Assembly: GCA_910586095.1 (NCBI GenBank)
Contig: CAJUHQ010000023.1
Coordinates: forward strand, 21,636-32,522
Origin: an uncultured Lachnospiraceae bacterium
GTDB taxonomy: Bacteria; Bacillota; Clostridia; Lachnospirales; Lachnospiraceae
DNA length: 10,887 bases
Direction of reading: 5' to 3'
Below, in pieces: positions 1 to 6,517 of this stretch. Below the pieces are notes generated by a model. It was not told the DNA's origin. It searched no databases and saw nothing but the letters and a program-made list of their open reading frames with translations. The translations under genes were made by a program, and so were the position numbers. The stretch's first letter is position 1. Every line of letters starts with the position of its first letter.

Positions 1-1
1 A

Positions 2-1627
2 TTTGAGGCCCCCAATATAGTCAACAAAAAGCCTGCTGAAGCCATGATTGCAAAGTACTCTTGTGATGATGCTGTAAACAAGGCTTTTGCGGATTTGAAC
101 CACTATTGGGAAACCTTACTTGGACGCTATGTAGTCTCTTCGCTAGATGAAAAGGTCAACCGAATGGTTAATATCTGGAACCAATATCAATGTATGGTGA
201 CATTTAATATGAGCCGATCTGCCTCCTACTACGAATCTGGTATTGGACGCGGCATGGGATTTCGCGATTCCTGTCAGGACCTTCTTGGCTTTGTGCACCT
301 GATCCCCGACAGAGCACGTGAGCGTATTCTCGATATCGCTTCCACACAATTTCAAGACGGTAGCGCCTATCATCAGTACCAACCACTCACCAAAAAGGGC
401 AATGCCGATATTGGAAGCGGATTCAATGATGATCCTTTGTGGCTGATTGCAGGAACGAGCGCTTATATCCGTGAGACAGGTGATTTGAGTATTCTACAAG
501 AACAAGTGCCTTATGACAATGACATGACTACTGCTACTACGCTAATGGAGCATTTAAAACGTTCTTTTGACTATATTGTCAATCATAAAGGCCCTCATAA
601 CCTTCCACTCATTGGCCGCGCTGACTGGAATGATTGTCTGAATCTTAACTGCTTTTCAGAACATCCTGGAGAATCTTTCCAAACTTTTGGTCCTAGTGAG
701 GGGCCTATAGCAGAATCTGTATTTATTGCAGGTATGTTTGTAAAATATGGTGAGGAATATGCACAGCTTGCAGAATTGCTCGGCGATTCTTCAGAGGCTA
801 ACCGTGCCAGAGAACAAGTTGCCATTATGTATGATGTTGTACTAAAAGATGGCTGGGATGGTGAATGGTTTGTGAGAGCTTACGATGCCTACAGCCACAA
901 AGTCGGATCAAAAGAATGTGAGGAAGGTCAAATTTATATTGAGCCACAAGGTTTTTGTGTACTTGCTGGAATCGGTGTAAAAGAGGGGCTTGCCCAAAAG
1001 GCTCTAGACTCTGTAAAAGAAAAACTAGATACAAAGTATGGGGTTATGATCTTACAACCTGCATATACAAAATATCATGTTGAACTTGGAGAGATCTCTT
1101 CCTATCCACCTGGATATAAAGAAAATGCAGGAATCTTTTGCCATAACAATCCTTGGGTATCCATTGCAGAAACTGTCATTGGTCATGGCGACAGGGCATT
1201 TGAAATTTATCAGAAAACTTGTCCTGCTTATGTGGAAGAAATCAGTGAAATTCATCGAACTGAGCCATATGTATACTCACAAATGGTAGCTGGCCGCGAT
1301 GCAAAATATCACGGTGAGGCCAAAAATAGCTGGCTTACCGGAACCGCTGCCTGGACATTTGTCAATATCTCGCAGTATATTCTAGGTGTATATCCTACAC
1401 ACACCGGCCTTCGCATTGATCCTTGTGTTCCGTCTGACTTTGGTAACTTCCAAATCACCAGACGCTTTCGTGATATTGTATATCATATTGATATCCAAAA
1501 TCCTGACAAAGTACAAAAAGGCGTCCGTTATATGACCGTAAATGGTAAAGAAATAGAGGGTTGTATCATTCCTTTTGACCCTCAACAAACAGAAGTGACT
1601 GTCACTGTCGTGATGGGAAACAAGTAA
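2..1627 (+). CDS. Cellobiose phosphorylase (GH94), 3' part only
   Basis: This cytoplasmic enzyme splits cellobiose with inorganic phosphate into alpha-glucose-1-phosphate and glucose, which saves one ATP compared with hydrolysis. The frame is open from the left edge, so the gene starts outside the window. 541 residues are visible and about 270 N-terminal residues (most of the beta-sandwich domain) are missing, judging from the roughly 810-residue family length. What remains is the (alpha/alpha)6 barrel and C-terminal part. Visible GH94 signatures are SYYESGIGRGMGFRDSCQDL, the stretch around GSGFNDDPLWLIAG, and GRADWNDCLNL at nt 617-649, whose DWND element carries the catalytic general acid in this family. 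EISSYPPGYKENAGIFCHNN and EAKNSWLTGTAAWTF follow. The close resemblance to ruminococcal cellobiose phosphorylases, recalled rather than searched, favours cellobiose over cellodextrin or chitobiose. Family symbols vary (cbp, cepA), so none is assigned. The ATG at 44 is internal. A strong terminator follows the stop. Confidence 0.94.
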   Translation, partial: FEAPNIVNKKPAEAMIAKYSCDDAVNKAFADLNHYWETLLGRYVVSSLDEKVNRMVNIWNQYQCMVTFNMSRSASYYESGIGRGMGFRDSCQDLLGFVHLIPDRARERILDIASTQFQDGSAYHQYQPLTKKGNADIGSGFNDDPLWLIAGTSAYIRETGDLSILQEQVPYDNDMTTATTLMEHLKRSFDYIVNHKGPHNLPLIGRADWNDCLNLNCFSEHPGESFQTFGPSEGPIAESVFIAGMFVKYGEEYAQLAELLGDSSEANRAREQVAIMYDVVLKDGWDGEWFVRAYDAYSHKVGSKECEEGQIYIEPQGFCVLAGIGVKEGLAQKALDSVKEKLDTKYGVMILQPAYTKYHVELGEISSYPPGYKENAGIFCHNNPWVSIAETVIGHGDRAFEIYQKTCPAYVEEISEIHRTEPYVYSQMVAGRDAKYHGEAKNSWLTGTAAWTFVNISQYILGVYPTHTGLRIDPCVPSDFGNFQITRRFRDIVYHIDIQNPDKVQKGVRYMTVNGKEIEGCIIPFDPQQTEVTVTVVMGNK

Positions 1628-1631
1628 ATCC

Positions 1632-1671
1632 ACTAAAAATGAGGTGCATGAAAGTGCACCTCATTTTTAGT
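1632..1671 (+). terminator. Intrinsic terminator of the cellobiose phosphorylase gene
   Basis: A perfect 17-bp inverted repeat (1632-1648 with 1655-1671) encloses a 6-base loop and lies 4 bases after the stop codon. The right arm contains a run of five T and the left arm five A, so it can act in both directions, although the reading direction of the gene makes the + strand the obvious use. Confidence 0.9.
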
Positions 1672-1747
1672 ATCGGAAATGATTTATTTTTTTACTTGAC
1701 AAGTATTCCACATTGCTGTTTCTTCATAAAATCAATAGAAACCCACA

Positions 1748-1768
1748 ATATCCACAAAGTTATCCACA
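1748..1768 (+). promoter_or_regulatory. Pair of DnaA boxes
   Basis: TTATCCACA at 1760-1768 is an exact consensus DnaA box. ATATCCACA at 1748-1756 matches 8 of 9 positions in the same orientation, 12 bases away. A weaker AAACCCACA lies at 1738-1746. No dnaA or dnaN gene is nearby, so a replication origin is unlikely. DnaA titration or chance in AT-rich DNA are the alternatives. Confidence 0.4.
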
Positions 1769-1828
1769 GCGATATTTGTGTCGAAAATGCACATTTTTAT
1801 ACCATCTATGTTACTTCCTGTCCACATT

Positions 1829-1883
1829 CATACCAACTCCCATCTGCCCGCCTTTGTGGGCGTACAAATCAGGATGGATGAAA
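1829..1883 (-). repeat. Dispersed hairpin repeat, copy A
   Basis: Read on the - strand the copy runs TTTCAT, spacer, ATTTG, a GC-rich hairpin, ATGGGAGTTGGTATG. The hairpin is built from CGCC and GGCG arms (or GCCC and GGGC arms). It shares both flanks with the copies at 1952-2010 and 5930-5977, while the hairpin stem sequence differs. It is the most degenerate copy. Confidence 0.5.
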
Positions 1884-1894
1884 TTGTAATTTCA
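1879..1894. repeat. Short palindrome TGAAATT-gt-AATTTCA
   Basis: This is a perfect 7+7 bp inverted repeat with a 2-base centre, lying between repeat copies A and D. It could be a protein binding site or part of the folded repeat cluster. Nothing in the sequence decides which. Confidence 0.35.
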
Positions 1895-1912
1895 CCTGTC
1901 ACAGTCCTGCTA

Positions 1913-1937
1913 CTCAAATCCGAATGAAAAACGCCTG
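1913..1937 (-). repeat. Dispersed hairpin repeat, half copy D
   Basis: This 25-base stretch matches 1986-2010 at 22 of 25 positions (CTCAAATC, three variable bases, ATGAAAAACGCCTG on the + strand). The GC hairpin and ATGGGAG flank seen in the full copies are missing next to it, so it is a partial or rearranged member. Confidence 0.5.
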
Positions 1938-1951
1938 TATGCAGACTTTTT

Positions 1952-2010
1952 TCACACTAACTCCCATAATTCCGCTTCGCGGAATCTCAAATCAAGATGA
2001 AAAACGCCTG
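1952..2010 (-). repeat. Dispersed hairpin repeat, copy B
   Basis: On the - strand it reads GGCGTTTTTCAT, spacer, ATTTGAG, hairpin, ATGGGAGTTAGTGTGA. The hairpin has a 7-bp stem (ATTCCGC 1969-1975 with GCGGAAT 1979-1985) and a 3-base loop. The outer AGTTAGTGTGA (1952-1962) recurs exactly at 2087-2097, across the stop codon of the small gene. Confidence 0.6.
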
Positions 2011-2025
2011 ATTTTGGCGTTTTTC
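1999..2025 (-). terminator. Bidirectional intrinsic terminator after glgP and the small gene
   Basis: A 10-bp stem (1999-2008 with 2016-2025) has a 7-base loop, an A-run in the left arm and a T-run in the right arm. Read on the - strand the stem is followed by U residues, so it is the natural end of the glgP transcript. It also overlaps the flank of repeat copy B. Confidence 0.75.
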
Positions 2026-2026
2026 G

Positions 2027-2092
2027 GTGTGAGATCTAGAGTTTCTCTGCGAAACAGCCTTTGCTGTGAGCAGCTAGAAACTCTTCTCACAC
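2027..2092 (-). repeat. Long composite stem-loop abutting the small gene's stop
   Basis: GTGTGAGA (2027-2034) pairs with TCTCACAC (2085-2092). After a 3-base bulge, AGAGTTTCT (2038-2046) pairs with AGAAACTCT (2076-2084). Inside, CTGC pairs with GCAG and ACAGC (2054-2058) with GCTGT (2063-2067) around a CTTT loop. The last pair falls in the TAG stop codon of the small gene. It could protect the mRNA 3' end or assist termination. Confidence 0.65.
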
Positions 2093-2313
2093 TAACTTCT
2101 GTCTGGTTCACCTGCACTGATATCTGTATACATGTCAAGCAACCCCACTGTCTCTGTGGCTGGCCTACCGTAACTCGTACAGCACTTGTGTGAAACTGTC
2201 TTTTCCTCTTTAGCCTTATCGTCAAAAATCACACTCATCCGCGCCGCACCATGCTCTAGCTCACTGTCCAAATGTCTTAGAATCTCGTCGATCATCTTTT
2301 CATCATTTTCCAT
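2092..2313 (-). CDS. Small conserved-looking protein with a Cys-Cys pair, function unknown
   Basis: The product is a 73-residue soluble, mostly acidic protein that I cannot assign to a named family. The N-terminal third (MENDEKMIDEILRHLDSELE) should be helical and very acidic. A CC pair sits at residues 44-45 within SHKCCTSYGRPATETVG, followed by LLDMYTD. The pair could bind metal or be redox active, which is inference. No signal peptide or membrane segment is seen. The ATG at 2313 is chosen because GAGGTG (2319-2324) lies five bases upstream of it. A GTG at 2316 is in frame but only two bases from that site. The gene follows glgP by 32 bases on the same strand and is probably translated from the glgP mRNA. 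The last codons and stop overlap the edge of a repeat, so the C-terminus may be shortened. Confidence 0.65.
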   Translation of the reverse strand: MENDEKMIDEILRHLDSELEHGAARMSVIFDDKAKEEKTVSHKCCTSYGRPATETVGLLDMYTDISAGEPDRS

Positions 2314-2345
2314 CACGCCACCTCATGCAAACGGCAATACTCTAC

Positions 2346-4616
2346 TTAGTTCAGTTTCCAGATATCACGATTGTATTCTGCGATTGTTCTATCAGAAGAG
2401 AAGAAACCTGCTTTTGCAATGTTGACAAGCATCATTTTCTTCCACTTCTCCTCGTTCTTATAATCTTCAAGCATCTGATCCTTTGTCGCAATATAGTCTT
2501 CTAGATCCAACAATGTCATAAACCAGTCTTTGTTGATTAGCTCATTCTTAAGACGCTCTAAGCGCTCTGTATTGCCAACTGCCAACACTTCTTTACTTGT
2601 AATATAATCGACTGCTTCTTTGATAACTGCCTTATTCTCATAAAAGTTGCGCGCTACATAATCAGCCTTTTCATAATGCTTGATAACTGCCTCTGACTTC
2701 TCGCCAAAAATATAAATGTTTTCATCACCTACTAACTCGTGAATCTCAACATTTGCACCATCGCTTGTTCCGAGTGTGACAGCACCATTTAACATAAACT
2801 TCATGTTTCCTGTGCCACTTGCCTCTTTTGATGCCAGAGAAATCTGCTCAGAAATATCACATGCAGGAATCAATTTCTCTGCATAGCTTACATTGTAATT
2901 CTCAACCATCACTACTTTCATATAGTCCTTGACATCTGGATCGTTGTTTACAATCTCCTCTAAGCATAGCAATAAATGGATAATATCCTGTGCAATAATA
3001 TATGCTGGAGCAGCTTTTGCACCAAAAATAAATGTAACAGGGGTGGAAGGTTTCTTTCCTGCCTTAATCTCCAAATATTTGTGTATAATATAAAGTGCAT
3101 TCATTTGTTGACGCTTATACTCGTGAAGTCTTTTGATCTGAATATCAAAGATAGAATTCGGATTGATATCTTGCCCTTCCTTCTCCTTTAAGTATGCTGC
3201 CAATTCTGTCTTCTTGCGCTGCTTGATCGCTTTGATTTGATCTAGGAATGTCGCATCATTTTGATATGCCAAAAGTTTCTCAAGTTCAGCCGCATCTTTC
3301 TTGTACTCGTCTCCTATAGTTTCTGTGATACATGTTGCAAGCTCCTTGTTGCAAGACAACAACCATCTTCTAAATGTAATACCATTTGTCTTGTTGTTGA
3401 ACTTTTCTGGATAAATTTTGTAGAATGGATTCAATTCACTTCCCTTTAAAATCTCTGTGTGAATCGCCGCAACACCATTGACAGAAAATCCATAGTGAAT
3501 GTCAATATGCGCCATATGGACTCTCAAATCCCTATCAATAATTTGTACCTTTGGATCATCATACCGAATCGCTGCTCTCTTATCCAACTCCCAAATAATT
3601 GGCATCAGTTGAGGCACTACCTTTTGCAAATACTTAACAGGCCATTTCTCCAACGCTTCTGCTAAGATTGTATGATTGGTGTATGCGCAAGTCTTGCTCA
3701 CCACATCAATCGCCTCTTCCATCTCGAAACCTTCCTCCTGTGTCAAGATGCGAATCAGCTCTGGGATCACCATTGTCGGATGTGTATCATTAATCTGAAT
3801 CACAACATGTTCGTTCATCTTGTGAAGGTCATAGCCACTTTCCTTCAATTCCTTTAGAATCAACTGCGCGCCGTTGCATACCATAAAATACTGCTGGTAA
3901 ATGCGCAATAGATGACCTGCCTCGTCAGAATCGTCTGGATAAAGAAACAGTGTAAGATTCTTTTCAATATCTGTCTTGTCAAAATCAATGCCGTCTTTGA
4001 CAATATCCTCATCAACGGTTTCGATATCGAATAGATGGAGCTTATTCATGCCCTGCTCGTATCCAATCACATCAATGTCATAAAGTCTTGACTGAACCTT
4101 CCTCTTTCCGAAATAAACAGGGAACGAAATATCTGTCTTGGTAAGCCATGACTGCTGCTCAATCCAGTCATTTTTCTGAGCTGTCTGTTGTCTATCCACA
4201 AAAACCTGCTTAAAAAGTCCAAAGTGATAATTCAGACCAATTCCGTCTCCGCAAAGACCTAAACTTGCAATAGAATCCAAAAAGCATGCTGCTAATCTTC
4301 CCAGTCCCCCATTGCCAAGAGAAGGTTCTGGCTCGATTTCTTCGATACAGCTAAGTTCTTTTCCCTCTGCTTTCAGCACAGTCTCAAGCTCGTCATAAAT
4401 GCCTAAATTGATGAGATTATTAGACAACAATTTGCCAATTAAAAATTCTGCGGAAATATAGTATACCTTTTTACTGTTCTTAATTTGGCCTTTGTCCTTC
4501 ATCATATCCTTAGTCATATTCAGGATTGCAAGATAAAGTTGCTTGTCATCGAGTTCCTTTACTGTTTTGCCATACAGTTTCTGTGTTGCTTCTTCTAACT
4601 TTGTCTTTACATTCAT
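2346..4616 (-). CDS. glgP: Glycogen phosphorylase (GT35)
   Basis: This cytoplasmic PLP enzyme removes glucose from the non-reducing ends of alpha-1,4 glucan with phosphate, giving glucose-1-phosphate. The 756 residues span the whole family fold. VYYISAEFLIGKLLSNNL lies at residues 51-68, the glycine-rich SLGNGGLGRLAACFLDS at 99-115, QINDTHPTMVIPELIR at 274-289, and the PLP signature EASGTGNMKFMLNG at 598-611 with the Schiff-base lysine K606. It is some 60-90 residues shorter than animal or enterobacterial enzymes. Part of the loss is between residues 165 and 225, and the N-terminal phosphoregulatory tail is absent, as is usual for clostridial forms. AAGGAG lies about 13 bases before the ATG, slightly far. 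The gene is 175 bases downstream of the LacI regulator with no clear terminator between them, and 32 bases upstream of the small Cys-Cys gene. Confidence 0.97.
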   Translation of the reverse strand: MNVKTKLEEATQKLYGKTVKELDDKQLYLAILNMTKDMMKDKGQIKNSKKVYYISAEFLIGKLLSNNLINLGIYDELETVLKAEGKELSCIEEIEPEPSLGNGGLGRLAACFLDSIASLGLCGDGIGLNYHFGLFKQVFVDRQQTAQKNDWIEQQSWLTKTDISFPVYFGKRKVQSRLYDIDVIGYEQGMNKLHLFDIETVDEDIVKDGIDFDKTDIEKNLTLFLYPDDSDEAGHLLRIYQQYFMVCNGAQLILKELKESGYDLHKMNEHVVIQINDTHPTMVIPELIRILTQEEGFEMEEAIDVVSKTCAYTNHTILAEALEKWPVKYLQKVVPQLMPIIWELDKRAAIRYDDPKVQIIDRDLRVHMAHIDIHYGFSVNGVAAIHTEILKGSELNPFYKIYPEKFNNKTNGITFRRWLLSCNKELATCITETIGDEYKKDAAELEKLLAYQNDATFLDQIKAIKQRKKTELAAYLKEKEGQDINPNSIFDIQIKRLHEYKRQQMNALYIIHKYLEIKAGKKPSTPVTFIFGAKAAPAYIIAQDIIHLLLCLEEIVNNDPDVKDYMKVVMVENYNVSYAEKLIPACDISEQISLASKEASGTGNMKFMLNGAVTLGTSDGANVEIHELVGDENIYIFGEKSEAVIKHYEKADYVARNFYENKAVIKEAVDYITSKEVLAVGNTERLERLKNELINKDWFMTLLDLEDYIATKDQMLEDYKNEEKWKKMMLVNIAKAGFFSSDRTIAEYNRDIWKLN

Positions 4617-4648
4617 TTTTATAACTTTGCTCCTTTCTCAGTGCGACT

Positions 4649-4666
4649 TTGTGCACACAAGCACAA
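4649..4666. repeat. Small hairpin in the glgP leader
   Basis: TTGTGC (4649-4654) and GCACAA (4661-4666) form a 6-bp stem with a 6-base loop, about 30 bases upstream of the glgP start and close to its ribosome binding site. It may influence translation or may be chance. The rest of the 175-base leader has only a weak promoter candidate (TTGTTT, 15 bases, TATAAA). Confidence 0.35.
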
Positions 4667-4791
4667 TTTTCAACTTTACACTTTTTGTAATTATTTTTGT
4701 AGTTCTACTGGTTTCTCCTTTATATGTTCTCAATGAAAGAAACAAATAATTATGTTCTATCATGGTATAGGATACTCCACTTTTTTTATTT

Positions 4792-5781
4792 TTATGAAAT
4801 GACATCCAGATATTTTATGCGAATCAATTTATGTGGCATAATAATATCCCTGCCATTTTCACCTTCCATTAATCTTGCTATTTCTTCCACGGCACTCGCA
4901 GCAATATTTTGAAAATCTTGTTGTACAGTATGCATTTGTTTTCCTGCATATCCCATTAGGCTAACCCCATCAAAACCGCACACTGGCCTGTAAATATCCA
5001 TATCCATGAGCGCTTTCATTGCCCCGATTGCCATCAAGTCAGACGCACAAATAATTGCATCTTTATATCTAGCATATTGCATGGTCAATTTACGTGCCTC
5101 TAGTTCACTAAAATTGCCTATGCGTATCAACACAGCTAATTCCATCTCCTGTGCAAGACGCCTCATTCCAAGCATACGCTCTTCCGATACATAACCGCTT
5201 GGTTTGCCAGAGATATACAAAATTCTCTGACTTTGATTCGCAAGCAAAAATTTCTTAGCAACCTCATACTGAGCCTTTGCGTGATCGATGTGAATACTAG
5301 ATATATCCTCTGTCACTCCAGGCGCATCAATCAATACTACCTTAAATTTGCCGCTCGCAACCAGTTTCCTAATTGCGTGATCCTCTTTTGATAATCCACA
5401 TATAATCAGCCCTTCTATACTTTGAGACTGAAAATATCGTGTCATTTCCTCTTCGTCCATCTCCGCAATCATTGTAAAAAATACAGTGATAATATCCAAA
5501 CTCTTTTCTTTTGCCTTGTTGATGGCACCTATCATATACTGCATTGGTATCTCATCGACTGTCTGTGTATGTCTGCTCACATCTAACACTAAGGCAACTC
5601 TTCCTGTCTTCTTAGAAGAAAGTGCAGAAGCTATAGTATTTGGTACAAAATTAAGTGCTTCGATCGCAGCAGTCACTTTCTCTTTTGTCTGTTCACTGAC
5701 ATTCGGATAGTGATTAAGTACTTTCGATACGGTAGAAATTGCCACTCCTGCCTCCTTTGCCACATCTCTAATCGAAACCAC
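4792..5781 (-). CDS. LacI-family transcription regulator
   Basis: This is a DNA-binding, sugar-responsive regulator of 329 residues. The N-terminal helix-turn-helix is clear (SIRDVAKEAGVAISTVSKVL, residues 3-22), followed by the hinge region NTIASALSSKKTGRVALV. A periplasmic-binding-protein-like effector domain ends with the typical GFDGVSLMGY and HTVQQDFQNIAASAVEEI segments. The ligand cannot be read from sequence, but position suggests a glucan-derived sugar such as maltose or a maltodextrin. The GTG at 5781 is taken as start because AAGGGGAG (5789-5796) lies seven bases upstream. The longer frame from ATG 5844 would place the codon inside the promoter's -10 box and make the operators coding. 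Twin palindromic operators at the transcription start imply autoregulation. glgP follows on the same strand and is a likely target, together with glgX. Confidence 0.92.
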   Translation of the reverse strand: MVSIRDVAKEAGVAISTVSKVLNHYPNVSEQTKEKVTAAIEALNFVPNTIASALSSKKTGRVALVLDVSRHTQTVDEIPMQYMIGAINKAKEKSLDIITVFFTMIAEMDEEEMTRYFQSQSIEGLIICGLSKEDHAIRKLVASGKFKVVLIDAPGVTEDISSIHIDHAKAQYEVAKKFLLANQSQRILYISGKPSGYVSEERMLGMRRLAQEMELAVLIRIGNFSELEARKLTMQYARYKDAIICASDLMAIGAMKALMDMDIYRPVCGFDGVSLMGYAGKQMHTVQQDFQNIAASAVEEIARLMEGENGRDIIMPHKLIRIKYLDVIS

Positions 5782-5788
5782 CAACTCA

Positions 5789-5796
5789 CTCCCCTT
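5789..5796 (-). promoter_or_regulatory. Ribosome binding site deciding the LacI-regulator start
   Basis: AAGGGGAG on the - strand lies seven bases before GTG 5781 and four before TTG 5784. No comparable site precedes ATG 5844. Confidence 0.75.
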
Positions 5797-5810
5797 CTTC
5801 CATTTTTTTG

Positions 5811-5836
5811 GAAAACGTTTTCTAGAAAACGTTTTC
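5811..5836. promoter_or_regulatory. Twin palindromic LacI-type operators
   Basis: Two identical perfect 12-bp palindromes, GAAAACGTTTTC, lie at 5811-5822 and 5825-5836, with only TA between them and 14 bp between centres. The central CG palindrome is typical of LacI-family operators. Both copies also match the inner 12 positions of the CcpA cre consensus but not its outer bases. They cover the expected transcription start of the regulator gene, so repression by its own product is the simplest reading. Confidence 0.8.
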
Positions 5837-5839
5837 TTT

Positions 5840-5868
5840 ATCATACAACAAAAATAACGGTTTGTCTA
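5840..5868 (-). promoter_or_regulatory. Promoter of the LacI-family regulator
   Basis: On the - strand TAGACA (5863-5868), a 17-base spacer and TATGAT (5840-5845) form a good sigma-A-type promoter. Transcription would begin near 5833, inside the operators. The -35 box lies in the loop and arm of the upstream terminator hairpin. Confidence 0.7.
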
Positions 5869-5879
5869 CCGTTATTTTT
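5850..5879 (-). terminator. Intrinsic terminator between cheY-like gene and regulator
   Basis: A perfect 12-bp stem (5850-5861 with 5868-5879) with loop TTGTCT has A/T runs on both outer ends, so it can stop transcription in either direction. On the - strand it would end read-through from glgX-cheY before the regulator gene. It overlaps the regulator promoter. Confidence 0.85.
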
Positions 5880-5929
5880 AAATTTTTCCAATTATTTGTA
5901 ATTTTTTTGTGTTACTATTAGAATATATT

Positions 5930-5977
5930 CATGTTAATCTCCCATGCCGCCTTTGGCGGCTCAAATAGAAATGAAAA
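5930..5977 (-). repeat. Dispersed hairpin repeat, copy C
   Basis: On the - strand it reads TTTTCAT, spacer, ATTTGAG, a perfect hairpin (GCCGCC-AAA-GGCGGC, 5946-5960), ATGGGAGATTAACATG. The layout and both flanks match copy B, about 4 kb away, whereas the stem sequence differs. Confidence 0.6.
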
Positions 5978-6031
5978 GAGCACACTTGCCTATTAAGTGC
6001 CTGATCTCCCGCAAAATACAATTAGTGCTCT
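5977..6031 (-). terminator. Possible terminator of glgX-cheY, nested stem
   Basis: AGAGCAC (5977-5983) pairs with GTGCTCT (6025-6031), and an inner hairpin CACTT/AAGTG lies at 5983-5999. On the - strand the outer stem is followed by a short T-run. The large loop makes it weak as a terminator. It directly joins repeat copy C and may be part of that element. Confidence 0.4.
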
Positions 6032-6090
6032 AATCTAATCGGCTTTATAATAGACAGGCTCACTAGTTATGTCTTTTCATTTACTATATG

Positions 6091-6456
6091 TCAAGCCCTG
6101 CTCATAATTCTGTCTATAGCCTCGGCAAGACGCTCTTGTTGAAATGGCTTTACGATAAAGTCCTTTGCTCCATATTGAATTGCTTGCGCTACCATAGCTT
6201 GCTGTCCCATAGCAGAACACATAATTACGCGCGCTTTTGGGTCCAATTCCTTTATACGTTTTAGTGCATCCACTCCACTCATCTCAGGCATTGTAATATC
6301 CAACATCACTACATCTGGCCTTATATCCATATACTTTTTAACGCCTTCCACCCCATTGCATCCTTCTCCAACTATGGTATGACCATATGCCTCTAACATT
6401 TTCTTGATTGTCATCCTCATAAATGTCGCGTCGTCTACTACCAATACCTTCGCCAT
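6091..6456 (-). CDS. CheY-like single-domain response regulator
   Basis: This is a 121-residue stand-alone receiver domain. The acidic pair D8/D9, the phosphoacceptor D53 in VVMLDITMPEMSG, S81 at the Thr/Ser switch position and K103 in FIVKPF are all present, so it should accept phosphate from a histidine kinase. There is no output domain. The family members with this layout are mainly CheY proteins that bind the flagellar motor switch, while others act as phosphate sinks or in relay chains. No kinase, chemotaxis or flagellar gene is in the window. Instead the gene follows glgX by 61 bases on the same strand and is probably cotranscribed with it. AAAGGGTGG lies about nine bases before the ATG. 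Naming it cheY by function is not justified from this context. Confidence 0.93.
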   Translation of the reverse strand: MAKVLVVDDATFMRMTIKKMLEAYGHTIVGEGCNGVEGVKKYMDIRPDVVMLDITMPEMSGVDALKRIKELDPKARVIMCSAMGQQAMVAQAIQYGAKDFIVKPFQQERLAEAIDRIMSRA

Positions 6457-6517
6457 TGCACCTTACCACCCTTTCAATTACAAACTATAGTACTTTTTCT
6501 CTTATAAACTATTCTCG

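Larger units (their letters stand above)
1680..2026. other. Gap between convergent genes, rich in hairpins
   Basis: No credible gene is seen here. The short open frames lack ribosome binding sites and resemble no family I know. The stretch holds DnaA-box-like sequences (1748-1768), members of a hairpin repeat family (1829-2010) and a terminator (1999-2025), which are listed separately. Confidence 0.7.

Noticed and set aside
1748..1768. Chromosomal replication origin
   Set aside because: Only two good DnaA boxes are present, with no AT-rich unwinding region clearly attached and no dnaA, dnaN or rpmH nearby.
5811..5836. CcpA cre sites as the only explanation of the palindromes
   Set aside because: The inner 12 bases fit the cre consensus, but the outer T and A are missing in both copies, and the site sits at the promoter of a LacI-family gene. 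CcpA binding remains possible as an addition.
5842..5844. ATG as start of the LacI-family regulator (350 aa)
   Set aside because: It lies inside the -10 box TATGAT and the extra 21 residues are encoded by the operators. A good ribosome binding site precedes GTG 5781 instead.
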